64,000 nt of DNA from Candidatus Melainabacteria bacterium (lineage in GTDB: Bacteria; Cyanobacteriota; Vampirovibrionia; Gastranaerophilales; Gastranaerophilaceae): contig QHME01000004.1 of assembly GCA_003258735.1 (NCBI GenBank), positions 187,321 to 251,320 on the forward strand, given 5' to 3'. Position 1 is the first letter of the stretch. Every line of letters begins with the position of its first letter. The notes under the pieces were generated by a model. The model was not told the origin of the DNA. It did not search any database and saw only the letters and a list, made by a program, of their open reading frames with translations. The position numbers and the translations under genes were made by a program. Positions 16,164-24,636 of this stretch are shown in pieces.

Positions 16164-16637
16164 ATGGCTGAAATCAAATCCTTAGAGTATTTAACTAAGC
16201 AATTTAACAATGTAAAAGACCCTAATCATTTACGAATAGTTTCAGAAATAACTGATTCTTTAGAGGCATGTGTTTTAAAAAATTTGGCAGTTTTTATATC
16301 TACAATAAGAAAAGATAAAGGATTATCTGTAAGAGAATTAAATGAACGTTCAAGAGTAAGTCTAGCTGTAATTAACGACCTAGAAAAGGCTCGTAGTATG
16401 CCAAGAGTTGAAACATTAATAAGATTAGGATTGGCTTTAGAAATAGATTTTAATGAAGTATTTAAAGCATTGATACTACCAGATAAAATATCTACTGATA
16501 TAAATTTTTGTAAAATTAACAAAACGGATTTGGCTATGGATATTGCAAGATACGGTTATGATAAAAATCAAGTTGCTGAAATTTTAGACTTTATTAAATA
16601 TATAGACTTTAAAGCCACACAAAATAACAAGAAATAA
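16164..16637 (+). CDS. XRE-family repressor of the element
   Basis: 157-aa regulator with an N-terminal extension and a helix-turn-helix at about residues 45-100 (KGLSVRELNERSRVSLAVI...MPRVETLIRLGLAL). The ATG at 16164 follows AAAGGAGGG; the longer open frame upstream crosses the operators and is not a likely start. It is divergent from excisionase-integrase, with three operator copies in the gap, like a lysogeny switch. Its predicted role is to hold the element in the integrated state. It is the last gene before the right repeat. Confidence 0.85.
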   Translation: MAEIKSLEYLTKQFNNVKDPNHLRIVSEITDSLEACVLKNLAVFISTIRKDKGLSVRELNERSRVSLAVINDLEKARSMPRVETLIRLGLALEIDFNEVFKALILPDKISTDINFCKINKTDLAMDIARYGYDKNQVAEILDFIKYIDFKATQNNKK

Positions 16638-16667
16638 TATAAGCGAGTTTTAACGAACAAATGTTCT

Positions 16668-16689
16668 ATTACATAATAATTACATAATG
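16668..16689 (+). repeat. Right 22-bp direct repeat (putative attR)
   Basis: Exact copy of 44-65. It lies between the repressor gene and the terminator/3' end of tRNA-Pro. Confidence 0.65.
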
Positions 16690-16699
16690 GCATTTAAAA

Positions 16700-16727
16700 A
16701 GGCTTTCAGTAAATCTCTGAAAGTCTT
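16700..16727 (-). terminator. Terminator of tRNA-Pro
   Basis: On the minus strand AGACTTTCAG pairs with CTGAAAGCCT (one mismatch) followed by TTT, just after the tRNA 3' end. Confidence 0.7.
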
Positions 16728-16736
16728 TAGTTTAAA

Positions 16737-16813
16737 TGGTCGGGATGACAGGATTTGAACCTGCGGCCCCTTCGTCCCGAACGAAGTGCGCTACCAAGCT
16801 GCGCTACATCCCG
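16737..16813 (-). tRNA. tRNA-Pro (anticodon CGG)
   Basis: 77 nt and a complete cloverleaf: 7-bp acceptor stem CGGGATG/CATCCCG, D-arm GCGC..GCGC, anticodon stem CTTCG/CGAAG with loop TTCGGGA (anticodon CGG, reads CCG), T-arm GCAGG-TTCAAAT-CCTGT, discriminator A and an encoded CCA. Such genes are common integration neighbourhoods; the left-hand element ends 47 bp past its 3' end. Confidence 0.95.
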
Positions 16814-16833
16814 ATACTTATAATTATAATAAC

Positions 16834-16863
16834 AAAAAAGCAGATTTTTCAATCTGCTTTTTT
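16834..16863. terminator. Bidirectional terminator
   Basis: AAAAAAGCAGATT / AATCTGCTTTTTT with a 4-nt loop. Lies downstream of the gene at 16872-17192 and upstream of the tRNA. Confidence 0.8.
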
Positions 16864-16871
16864 AAAGAATT

Positions 16872-17192
16872 TTATTTTATTTGTGTTTTTTGTGGTTGAA
16901 GGTTTTTTGACCATTCTTTCATAACGTCAATTCCTTCTGCAGCCATCTTTTGGAGATTTGCCAAGAAATCTTTTGCGATTGCTTGGATTTTTTCAGGACT
17001 GCCTGAAAACATTTGAACGTTTGGATGTTTGTCACCTTTTTTTACAAAATATACGTCAAATGAATTTTCATTTGATAAAATTTTAGCTATGGAATTGTCT
17101 TTTAGAGGAATATTTGTTAATTTTTGTCCTCTTTTTGTTGCTAATTCTGCAAATGCGTTACGTCCGGCATCTATTGCTTTTATAGTACTCAT
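16872..17192 (-). CDS. Uncharacterised 106-aa protein
   Basis: Not recognised. Cytoplasmic, mixed charge, without membrane segments; the centre (FDVYFVKKGDKHPNVQMFSG) looks like a beta hairpin and the end is helical (IQAIAKDFLANLQKMAAEG). It has its own ribosome site (AAAGG) and terminator, so it is a single-gene unit. It may be a lineage-specific small protein. Confidence 0.7.
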   Translation of the reverse strand: MSTIKAIDAGRNAFAELATKRGQKLTNIPLKDNSIAKILSNENSFDVYFVKKGDKHPNVQMFSGSPEKIQAIAKDFLANLQKMAAEGIDVMKEWSKNLQPQKTQIK

Positions 17193-17383
17193 TTTTGTAC
17201 CTTTCTTTTTCTACTGTTTATAAGCTTTTACATACTATAATATCTGTGAAAAATATTTTTTGCTAATAAAATTCATGTTTTGTAATAAAACTATAACAAA
17301 ATTTTTTTATTTCTATATTTTATAATAAAATTAAGAAAAACGCATGCAATAGGGGTAATTTTTAATAAAAGGATTTGCAAATT

Positions 17384-19342
17384 ATGTTAGTATCTGGGAT
17401 TAAAAGTTTTGGCAGAAGTTTATTTTTCGGAAGAAAATTAAGACCTGATGAAGAGCAGGATTATAGGCAAAATGCGTTGCAGCCGGCTTTAGACTATTTG
17501 GGTACAAAAGAAGTTGCTATGATAATTCATGGAACAAGTTTTCCTGAAAGTAATAATGATATAGGTGTAGGGTCTCCTTACGGTAAAGTTGCCGCACAAT
17601 TGATTCCGTTTGAAATATTGCATGGTTTTAATGCTAATCAACTTGGACCGGTTGGTGTAATTCGTGATGCTCAGCATGTTTCGCCATATACATCTACAGT
17701 ATCTAGCAGAAACTACTTGTTTTTAGATATGGAAAAACTTGCAACAGATGAATATGCCAATATTTTATCAAAAGATGATATCAATAAAGTTTTTAATCAT
17801 CCGCATGATAACGATAAAAACTACTCATATTCCGATTTTGCCGATGCATTTGCAAATTACCAATATTGTATAAAAATTGCAAATAAAAATTTTAAAAAAG
17901 AACTGTCTAAAGGTAATCCCACTGTACAAAAGCTGAACGATGAATTTATGCAATTTAAAAAAGCAAAAGGGCAACAAGTCTATGATGAAGCGTTGTTTGA
18001 TGTTTTAGCAAAAACTTATGCAACAGATGATTTTAATAAATGGGATGATATTGATAAAAATATTTTAACTCGTGTAAAAGAAAAGGACCCTGAAGCAATT
18101 GCTCGTTATAAAAAGGTTGTGGAGCGTTCTAAGGATGATTTTGATGCGTTTGTGTTTGGACAATTTTTATTGGATAAACAAATAAAAGAAAATACAAAAA
18201 TGCGCAAATCTTTAGGTTTTGAATATATAAATGATTTGCTTGTAGGGTTTTCTAAATCTGATGAATGGGCGCATCAAGATTTATTTTTGAAAGATTATCG
18301 TATGGGGTGTCCTGATGGTGGAATGTATGGACCTCAAATGTGGGATGTTCCGGTATTGAATCCTAAAAAATTGTTCAAAGAGGATGGAAGTTTAGGCGAT
18401 GCAGGTAAATATTTGAAATCTAAAATTGAATCTGCGTTGGAAGATTTTGATAATGTCAGAATAGACCATGCATTAGGTTTGATTGACCCATATATTTATG
18501 ACAAAAATTCTGTATCTTTTTCAAATGGAAGAGTTGATATGAGCAAATTTAGAGCAGGAAATATTTCAAATATGCATGAAATTGACCCAAACGGTAATTA
18601 TAAGCGAGTTATCAATGAAATTGTTCTTCCGATTTTAGAAAAACACGGTATTGATAAAAATTATCCAGTGTGGGAGGATTTGGGTACTGATACTCCTGTG
18701 TTTAATGAAATTTATCACAAAAAAAATCACCTTCCTGGAATTACTCAACTGGAATATATGAGAGCTCAGGATTCTCAAGACCCTGATGATTGGGGGCTTA
18801 TCGGTTCGCATGATTCTGATCCTGCTATGAAAATGATTAAAAAAGACTGGGTTAGAGGACATGATGCTTGGAATATTTTCTATCTTGCAGGATTTTTAAA
18901 TTCAAATCCGGCAAGAGCAAAATTTCGCGATGAATTTTGCAAAAAGATTGATAATGATGATAGGGAACGAGTTAAGGCGAAATTTGCTGAATTGTTCTTA
19001 ACTTGTAAAAAGATTCAAATTTCTTTTGCTGATTTCTTTGGAATAGATAAAACTTATAATGAAGGCGGTAAAGAAAACAATCAAAACTGGAAATTAAGAT
19101 TGAATAAGGATTATGAAGATTCGTATTACAAAAATTTGGCAAGTGAACATCCGACAGCACTGAATATGCCTGAGATTTTGAAGCTTGCAGTACAAGCAAA
19201 GGCTGATTTTAACGTAGTAAATTCTGCACAAAAAAATAACATTCCAACAGAGGAACTTTCACCAAATAATCCACCTGAAGTTGATAGAATTTTGGAAAAT
19301 TTGGATAAGTATCAAAGAATTCTGGAAGAACCAGAAGAGTAA
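17384..19342 (+). CDS. Divergent 4-alpha-glucanotransferase (GH77, MalQ/DPE-like)
   Basis: 652 aa. GH77 enzymes transfer maltodextrin segments between alpha-1,4-glucans. Recognisable family landmarks are GVGSPYG near the N-terminus, the nucleophile motif VRIDHALG, the acid/base WEDLG and the stabiliser GSHDSD. The region around residues 140-260 is a long, divergent helical insert. ATG at 17384 is preferred over TTG at 17375 because AAAGGA is 9-10 nt upstream. It stands alone, with no glycogen genes nearby. The family call is good; substrate preference is open. Confidence 0.75.
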   Translation: MLVSGIKSFGRSLFFGRKLRPDEEQDYRQNALQPALDYLGTKEVAMIIHGTSFPESNNDIGVGSPYGKVAAQLIPFEILHGFNANQLGPVGVIRDAQHVSPYTSTVSSRNYLFLDMEKLATDEYANILSKDDINKVFNHPHDNDKNYSYSDFADAFANYQYCIKIANKNFKKELSKGNPTVQKLNDEFMQFKKAKGQQVYDEALFDVLAKTYATDDFNKWDDIDKNILTRVKEKDPEAIARYKKVVERSKDDFDAFVFGQFLLDKQIKENTKMRKSLGFEYINDLLVGFSKSDEWAHQDLFLKDYRMGCPDGGMYGPQMWDVPVLNPKKLFKEDGSLGDAGKYLKSKIESALEDFDNVRIDHALGLIDPYIYDKNSVSFSNGRVDMSKFRAGNISNMHEIDPNGNYKRVINEIVLPILEKHGIDKNYPVWEDLGTDTPVFNEIYHKKNHLPGITQLEYMRAQDSQDPDDWGLIGSHDSDPAMKMIKKDWVRGHDAWNIFYLAGFLNSNPARAKFRDEFCKKIDNDDRERVKAKFAELFLTCKKIQISFADFFGIDKTYNEGGKENNQNWKLRLNKDYEDSYYKNLASEHPTALNMPEILKLAVQAKADFNVVNSAQKNNIPTEELSPNNPPEVDRILENLDKYQRILEEPEE

Positions 19343-19369
19343 ACGGGAACGAAATTAAAGTGTATCTGT

Positions 19370-19403
19370 CATTCTGAACTTGATTTTTACTCCTTTCAGA
19401 ATG
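19370..19403. repeat. CATTCTGAA / TTCAGAATG inverted repeat
   Basis: 9-bp perfect stem with a 16-nt loop after the GH77 gene. Similar fragments (ATTCCGAA..TTCGGAAT at 43083-43103; TTCAGAATGAC near 48450) suggest a small dispersed repeat family or weak terminators. Confidence 0.4.
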
Positions 19404-19435
19404 GCGCATTGGTGCATTCTAAAAAAAACTCTCTC

Positions 19436-19464
19436 TTGACAAGTAGATATATCTATGCAAAGAT
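19436..19464 (+). promoter_or_regulatory. Promoter with palindromic operator for the MarR-exporter operon
   Basis: TTGACA (19436-19441), 17-bp spacer, then an extended -10 TGC-AAAGAT. The spacer contains the perfect 12-bp palindrome TAGATATATCTA (19444-19455), ideally placed for repression by the MarR protein encoded next. Confidence 0.6.
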
Positions 19465-19505
19465 GTGTCTATATTAAGAACATGCTATGAGGGGGCGTTG
19501 AGAAT

Positions 19506-19970
19506 ATGAAAGATGCAAAGTTTTATATAGATAGTTTTCCGTATGAAATTGAACTAACGGCAAGAGTTTGTCATGAAAACGCAAGGCGATTATTTGAATC
19601 TTGCACAAGTGAAATTTCGCTTGATGAATTTACGGTGTTAGATACCTTGATTGCTAAATCAGGATTGTCACAAGCTGATTTAGCACGTTTGATATTAAAA
19701 GGAAAAGCTCATACCGGCAGGTTTTTGATGGCATTAGAAGATAAAGGTATAATTGAACGTCATGTAGAAGAACGTGAAGGCAAGTTGATAAAAGTTGCAA
19801 CTGTTACGAAAAAAGGACAAGATATATATGCTGATGTTGTTGCCCAATTTAGACCTGCAGTTGAAAAGTTTGACAAAGTTATCACAGAAGAAGATTGTGC
19901 AAAAATAATTGAAAATTTGCGCAAGTTGCGTAGTGCGATAGAAGAAGTTAGTAAGATAGTTTTTGAATAG
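19506..19970 (+). CDS. MarR-family transcriptional regulator
   Basis: 154 aa, typical MarR length. The winged helix spans about residues 38-105 (DEFTVLDTLIAKSGLSQADL, then LEDKGIIERHVEE, then KVATVTKKG), with dimerisation helices at both ends. It precedes a DHA2-family exporter by 19 bp on the same strand, the classic arrangement in which the regulator represses an efflux pump until a toxic ligand binds. The palindrome in its promoter is the likely operator. Confidence 0.9.
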   Translation: MKDAKFYIDSFPYEIELTARVCHENARRLFESCTSEISLDEFTVLDTLIAKSGLSQADLARLILKGKAHTGRFLMALEDKGIIERHVEEREGKLIKVATVTKKGQDIYADVVAQFRPAVEKFDKVITEEDCAKIIENLRKLRSAIEEVSKIVFE

Positions 19971-19989
19971 AAAGTTAAAAATAATCTAA

Positions 19990-21561
19990 ATGAGTGAAGA
20001 AGTTACAACACAAGAATCAGTCATGAAACCTGATGAGTGGAGACCTAGTAAAAACCCTTGGATAATAGCGATACCATTGATGGCGTCTGTTTTTATGTAC
20101 TGTTTGGATGAAACTATTTCAAATGTTGCCTTACCGTATATGGCAGGTTCGTTTTCCTGTAGTCATAATGAGGCAACTTGGGTTATTACGTTTTATTTGA
20201 TTGCCAGCGGAATTATTATTCCTGCTGTAGATTTTTTCTGTAAATTATTTGGCAGAAAAAATTTCTTTATGCTTAGTATTATCGTTTTTACTTTATCATC
20301 ATTTTTATGTGGTATTTCTAATTCTCTGATAATGATGGTTTTGGCAAGATTTTTGCAAGGTATTGGCGGTGGTGCGATTCTCCCTCTATCACAATCCATT
20401 ATGATGGAAAGTTTTCCAAAAGAATCTCGTCCAAGGGCGATGGCGTTGTTTGGATTAGGGGTTGTTTTTGCTCCGATTATAGGGCCGGCTGTTGGAGGTT
20501 GGATTACAGAAAACTGGTCTTGGCCGTACATTTATTATATAAATATTCCAATCGGATTTTTTGTTTTGGCAGCTGCTAAAACTTTGTTGGAAGAACCTCC
20601 TTACGCAAAACGTCAAAAGGGTATTAAGCTTGATGCAATTGGTTTTACCTTCTTGTCTATTTGGTTGGTTTGCTTGCAAATTGTTTTAGATAAAGGTAAT
20701 GATGCCGATTGGTTCGGTTCAACATGGATATGTTGGTTGACATTTATATCTTGCGTTGCCGGAGTTTGTTTCTTTGTTTCTCAATTCAAGTTGAAAAATC
20801 CGCTTACTGATTTAACAATTATGAGAGATAAAAACTTTTTCTTTGGCACTGTAATCCAAATGGTATTGATGGGTGTTATGATGGCATCAAGTACAATTTT
20901 GCCGACAATGCTGCAAAGTATGATGGGGTATACTCCGTTTTTAAGTGGTATTTCAATGGTTCCGCGTGGAGCTGGTTGTCTTATTGCAACAGTATTTAGT
21001 GCAATCTTTATTACTAAAATCGGTGAAAAACGGATGGTATTTATAGGACTGATTATTTTGTGTATCGGTGGTTTGGCATTCGGAGAAATCAACTTACAGA
21101 TATCTTTGATGAATATTGGATTCCCGAACCTGTTATTTGGAATAGGAATGATTATGGCAATGGTACCGCTTATTGAGTTGTCTTGTCGAACATTGCGAAA
21201 TGACCAATTGACAAATGCATCAGGTGTTCAAAACTTGTTAAAAAACGTAGGTGCAGCTATTGGTACTTCTCTTGTCACAACTTGTATTTCAAGGTTTGGA
21301 CAAGTTCACCAAAATATGATGGTTGGCAAGTTGACGGACTTAAATCCTGCTTATACTGAGCGTTTGCAACATTATGCAAGTGCATTTATGGCAAATACTG
21401 ATGTCGCATCAGCTTTTTATACTGCAAAAGGTTTATTATATAATCAATTACTTCAACAATCTACATTGTGGGCTTATATTGATAGTTTTAGGTTGTTTGC
21501 AATTGCAAGTTTCTTGATTGCTCCGTTAGTGTTGCTGATGAACAGACATAAAACGACTTAA
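19990..21561 (+). CDS. DHA2-family (EmrB/QacA-type) multidrug MFS exporter
   Basis: 523-aa integral membrane transporter of the 14-helix major facilitator subfamily, expected to expel drugs or toxic metabolites by proton antiport. Features: first helix with MYCLDETISNVALPYMAG (motif D1-like), GRKNFF loop, LARFLQGIGGGAILPLSQ (motif B) and GLGVVFAPIIGPAVGGWI (motif C, antiporter). Cotranscribed with the MarR gene just upstream. No EmrA adaptor is nearby, so it may work alone. Confidence 0.92.
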   Translation: MSEEVTTQESVMKPDEWRPSKNPWIIAIPLMASVFMYCLDETISNVALPYMAGSFSCSHNEATWVITFYLIASGIIIPAVDFFCKLFGRKNFFMLSIIVFTLSSFLCGISNSLIMMVLARFLQGIGGGAILPLSQSIMMESFPKESRPRAMALFGLGVVFAPIIGPAVGGWITENWSWPYIYYINIPIGFFVLAAAKTLLEEPPYAKRQKGIKLDAIGFTFLSIWLVCLQIVLDKGNDADWFGSTWICWLTFISCVAGVCFFVSQFKLKNPLTDLTIMRDKNFFFGTVIQMVLMGVMMASSTILPTMLQSMMGYTPFLSGISMVPRGAGCLIATVFSAIFITKIGEKRMVFIGLIILCIGGLAFGEINLQISLMNIGFPNLLFGIGMIMAMVPLIELSCRTLRNDQLTNASGVQNLLKNVGAAIGTSLVTTCISRFGQVHQNMMVGKLTDLNPAYTERLQHYASAFMANTDVASAFYTAKGLLYNQLLQQSTLWAYIDSFRLFAIASFLIAPLVLLMNRHKTT

Positions 21562-21616
21562 AATAGATACTTCTAAACTATATTCAACTATTGTAAATTC
21601 CCAATTTATGTTACTC

Positions 21617-21649
21617 GACGAGGTTAGTGCAACTCCCTCGTCTTTTTTT
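21617..21649 (+). terminator. Terminator of the MarR-exporter operon
   Basis: GACGAGG / CCTCGTC stem followed by TTTTTTT. Confidence 0.8.
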
Positions 21650-22484
21650 AGTCTAGGATTGTTGATATTATTTTTTCTACATAATTAGAATCTGTTAGTG
21701 GTAAGGCTATTGTGTCGTTTAAAAATTCGCTTTCAGGACAGCTTTGTGGAAAGTTCTTCCAAAGTTGAATGAGAGTTAAATTACTCTTGTCAATTTTTGA
21801 TTTTATTTTTTCTTGGTTTGGTGAAAATGGGTAGCAATATGGGATTTCATCCGGCTCTATACTTAGATTTATGTTGTTAAATTTTTCAAGATATCTTTTA
21901 TATATTTTGAAATTTTCTTGCCTTATCTTTTTATCGTTTGCAAAGTCAAAATTTTCTATCGTTCTTTCAACATCAGCAGAGATAGTTTTTATTTGTTTTT
22001 CTTTATTTAATTGGAGTTCGTTATAAACAAACTTTTCAAAATTCTCTTGTGCTGAGGTTGGGGTTAATTCAAGGTTATCTTCTGAAAATCTTTCATCCAA
22101 AACTTTTGTGGTGCGCAGGTACGCTCCATTTTGAACAGGAAAGAATTTTCTTAGCGAATTAAAATCTGCCATGCCGCAATGCGGAGCGTAGAAAGCTTGT
22201 GCATTGTCTATTATAATGTGTGGATATTTTTTAGCTAAAATGTGGCAATTTTTAGTGCACAATCCGTAGTAGTTGGTATAAACAATAAACGCATCTAGTG
22301 GCAAATCCTGTATCGGCATAAAGTTTTTATCAATGTGATAAAAACTTATCTTGCAGCCTGATTCTTTTGCACTAGTCCAAACGGTTTCACAAGTATAATA
22401 TGGGGTAAATATTTCCTTTATCCCATATACTTTTATTAGATATTTTAAACAATTTCTTGCAAGGTTTAATTTTACAATTGCCAT
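21648..22484 (-). CDS. DegT/DnrJ/EryC1-like aminotransferase-fold protein
   Basis: 278 aa, shorter than typical DegT aminotransferases (about 370). The PLP-fold signs are IIDNAQAFYAP (Asp that contacts the pyridine nitrogen) and SLRKFFPVQNGAYL, where the Lys would form the Schiff base. It starts 2 bp after the M20 peptidase stop and lacks a Shine-Dalgarno, so it is translated by coupling. Family members act on sugars or other small aldehydes; the substrate here is unknown. Confidence 0.65.
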   Translation of the reverse strand: MAIVKLNLARNCLKYLIKVYGIKEIFTPYYTCETVWTSAKESGCKISFYHIDKNFMPIQDLPLDAFIVYTNYYGLCTKNCHILAKKYPHIIIDNAQAFYAPHCGMADFNSLRKFFPVQNGAYLRTTKVLDERFSEDNLELTPTSAQENFEKFVYNELQLNKEKQIKTISADVERTIENFDFANDKKIRQENFKIYKRYLEKFNNINLSIEPDEIPYCYPFSPNQEKIKSKIDKSNLTLIQLWKNFPQSCPESEFLNDTIALPLTDSNYVEKIISTILD

Positions 22485-22486
22485 GA

Positions 22487-23650
22487 TTATTTGTTAAATG
22501 CTTCAAATAACGCTTGTAACAGCTCTTGCCCCTTTAACATTGTTTTATAATCCACATATTCTCTTGCTGAGTGCATATTGCAAACTGTAGCTAAACCAAT
22601 CAAGTAAGGTGAGAATTTTTCACCGTTTGCGTTTTTCTCATTTGCATAAATATGGGTTTCTGCGCCGGCATGGAAGGATGAAATTTCAGGTTCTACTCCA
22701 ACTTCTTTTGCTACTTTTTCAAAAAGTTTTGGCATAAATTCATCTTCATTTTTTTCAAACATTGGCATTTTTTCAGTAAAAACAATTGTAGCTATCGCAG
22801 TTCCTTCATATTCTTTATTGAAGGCATCAACGATATCTTGCATCATTTCCATCAACTCATTTTCTTTGTCTTTGCGCGAACTTCTGATTGAATAGGTTGC
22901 ATGTGCGTCTGTATTAATTACGTTTGTTACGCTCAAATCGCCAGATTCTATTCCACCCAAGTTGCAAGATGTCACAACTTTGTCGTTTTCGCTATAGAAA
23001 ACGCCTTGTGGCATATCAGAAACCAAATCTGCAATCAATTTTGTTGCATTTTCTCTTGTTGGGTCACCGATATCGTTTCCTGAGTGACCGCCTTTTGGTG
23101 CACTGATTTTCAGGTCAACAAGGACATAACTTGCACCTGAAATTAGGCATTGACCAAGTGCATCACTATCAAGTACCAAAACGTATTTTGATTTGATTCT
23201 TGAAAAATCAGTGTGTTTGATACCTTGCATTGTGTTTTCTTCATCTCTAGTGAAGTGAACCTCTAAACCTCCGTGTTTAAGGTCTGTGCGTTTGTTCAAG
23301 TATTTTGCAAAGTATAGCGCATTAGCGACTCCGGCTTTGTCATCTGCTCCTAGAGTTCTACCTTTTGCTTTAATTAAATCCCCTTCAAGGTAAGGTTCAA
23401 CAGGTGAATCATCTCCCACAACATCCATGTGCGAAGATAACAAAATCGGACTTTTTGTTGAATCTGTTGCCGGTACTGTTATATAAATATTTTTAAAATC
23501 ATCTTGTTCACAATCTAAATCATTTTCTTTGCAATAGTTGCAAATCCAATCAATTACTTTCTCTTCTTTTAATGATGGTGATGGAACTTCTGCCATAGAA
23601 CAGAATAAATCAACCAATTCATTTTCTTTTCTCAAGTTAGATAAATCCAT
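22487..23650 (-). CDS. M20-family metallopeptidase (peptidase T-like)
   Basis: 387 aa. Zinc-peptidase motifs in order: SSHMDVV (His and Asp ligands), GADDKAG (bridging Asp), TRDEE (catalytic Glu and ligand) and a late MHSAREYV His. A dimerisation lid domain lies in the middle (KISAPKGGHSGNDIG). The family trims tripeptides or other small peptides in the cytoplasm. GGAG ribosome site. First gene of a two-gene unit with the DegT-like gene. Confidence 0.85.
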   Translation of the reverse strand: MDLSNLRKENELVDLFCSMAEVPSPSLKEEKVIDWICNYCKENDLDCEQDDFKNIYITVPATDSTKSPILLSSHMDVVGDDSPVEPYLEGDLIKAKGRTLGADDKAGVANALYFAKYLNKRTDLKHGGLEVHFTRDEENTMQGIKHTDFSRIKSKYVLVLDSDALGQCLISGASYVLVDLKISAPKGGHSGNDIGDPTRENATKLIADLVSDMPQGVFYSENDKVVTSCNLGGIESGDLSVTNVINTDAHATYSIRSSRKDKENELMEMMQDIVDAFNKEYEGTAIATIVFTEKMPMFEKNEDEFMPKLFEKVAKEVGVEPEISSFHAGAETHIYANEKNANGEKFSPYLIGLATVCNMHSAREYVDYKTMLKGQELLQALFEAFNK

Positions 23651-23731
23651 AAGCTATCTCCAATTCTTTTCTTATATAATAGCATATTATTTCATTATAG
23701 CAATCAAAGAATATTTAATATTTGGATAAAA

Positions 23732-23768
23732 TGCAGAGGCGGAAATCTTTTAGATTTCCGCCTCTGCA
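23732..23768. terminator. Strong terminator hairpin
   Basis: 17-bp perfect stem (TGCAGAGGCGGAAATCT and its inverse) with a 3-nt loop, downstream of the prepilin-like gene on the minus strand. Confidence 0.8.
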
Positions 23769-23789
23769 AAATGATTATAATTCTAACTA

Positions 23790-24524
23790 TTAGTGTTTAA
23801 AGTATAAATCACTAAAATATTCTTCATTTGTTGCTGCTTTATATGCACATGTAATACCACTCCATGCAATATTTTGTGCCTTGTTACAATATCTATCAAC
23901 ACTTGCCTCATCTTTACCCCAAAGTGTTTTAGCACTTGAACTTTTCCCAGTTCCTGTTGCGCCAAGTGGTAGAACTTCGCCACCTTTTAATATTTCAAAT
24001 GCGAATAAATCGTAACCTAGACGGTTAGGGTTTTTATTTTTACCATTAATATCAACAATGACCATTAAACCGTAGTAATTACCAGTAGGGTTTTCTATAC
24101 AGAACATCATTCCGTTATTTGCAACAACACAACCATCATCAAGTAGGTTGTTTTCGCCGGTTGTAAAGGCTGTTCCGTTTAATCTTTTGTATGGAGAAGC
24201 TTCAGAACGAGAAGTTGACATACAAACGCTTTCATTAGTTGCCCCATATACACCACAATCTACAGAATATTTAATATATTTTTTAAATTGTCGGTAAAAA
24301 CCTCCACTAGTTGCATAAGTCGCAGGTTCTACTGAAATATTATCTGCATCCATATCGGCTACGGCCTTTGTAATCATTGAATACGCAGTATTAAACTGTG
24401 CTTTTGCCGTTCCTGATTTGTGTCCGTTTACCAATTGTGGAATAACCAACGCTGCAACAACTCCGATTACGCCAAGTGCGATTAATATTTCACCTAAGGT
24501 AAAACCTAAACTCTTTTTCAACAT
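23790..24524 (-). CDS. Type IV prepilin-like protein
   Basis: 244 aa. The short leader ends in G before FTLGEILIALGVIGVVAA: cleavage after Gly with Glu at +5, then the hydrophobic pilin helix. The rest is an exported globular domain rich in Gly/Asn. The C-terminal pattern with paired Cys (YCNKAQ...GITCAYKA) is shared with the prepilin at 26308-27063. ATG at 24524 is chosen over TTG at 24545 because GAGG precedes it. It is probably a minor pilin or pseudopilin used by the pilus machine at 36-42 kb. Confidence 0.85.
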   Translation of the reverse strand: MLKKSLGFTLGEILIALGVIGVVAALVIPQLVNGHKSGTAKAQFNTAYSMITKAVADMDADNISVEPATYATSGGFYRQFKKYIKYSVDCGVYGATNESVCMSTSRSEASPYKRLNGTAFTTGENNLLDDGCVVANNGMMFCIENPTGNYYGLMVIVDINGKNKNPNRLGYDLFAFEILKGGEVLPLGATGTGKSSSAKTLWGKDEASVDRYCNKAQNIAWSGITCAYKAATNEEYFSDLYFKH

Positions 24525-24556
24525 ATAAAACTTATCCTCGTTCAATTTACTTTTCT

Positions 24557-24585
24557 ATTATAGCATATTTAAGCCACTCTCACAA
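24557..24585 (-). promoter_or_regulatory. Promoter of the prepilin-like gene
   Basis: TTGTGA, 17-bp spacer, TATAAT on the minus strand. Confidence 0.6.
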
Positions 24586-24636
24586 GTGGAAAACCGAAAG
24601 TGCTAAATATAATATTTTATCAATGCGGCAAGTTGC

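Larger units (their letters stand above)
44..16689. mobile_element. Putative integrative element next to tRNA-Pro
   Basis: The segment is bounded by an exact 22-bp direct repeat. Near its right end are a tyrosine integrase (14829-15815), an excisionase-like gene (15818-16000) and a divergent XRE repressor (16164-16637), the usual control module of integrative elements. The cargo is accessory: methyltransferases, Fic, AbiTii, a restriction-like operon, a serine recombinase and a second tyrosine recombinase. The right repeat lies 47 bp past the 3' end of tRNA-Pro rather than inside it, so the tRNA is not duplicated. I see no capsid, tail or conjugation genes, so this looks like a non-conjugative integrative element, a phage satellite or an integrated plasmid. 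The boundaries are inferred from the repeat. Confidence 0.7.
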
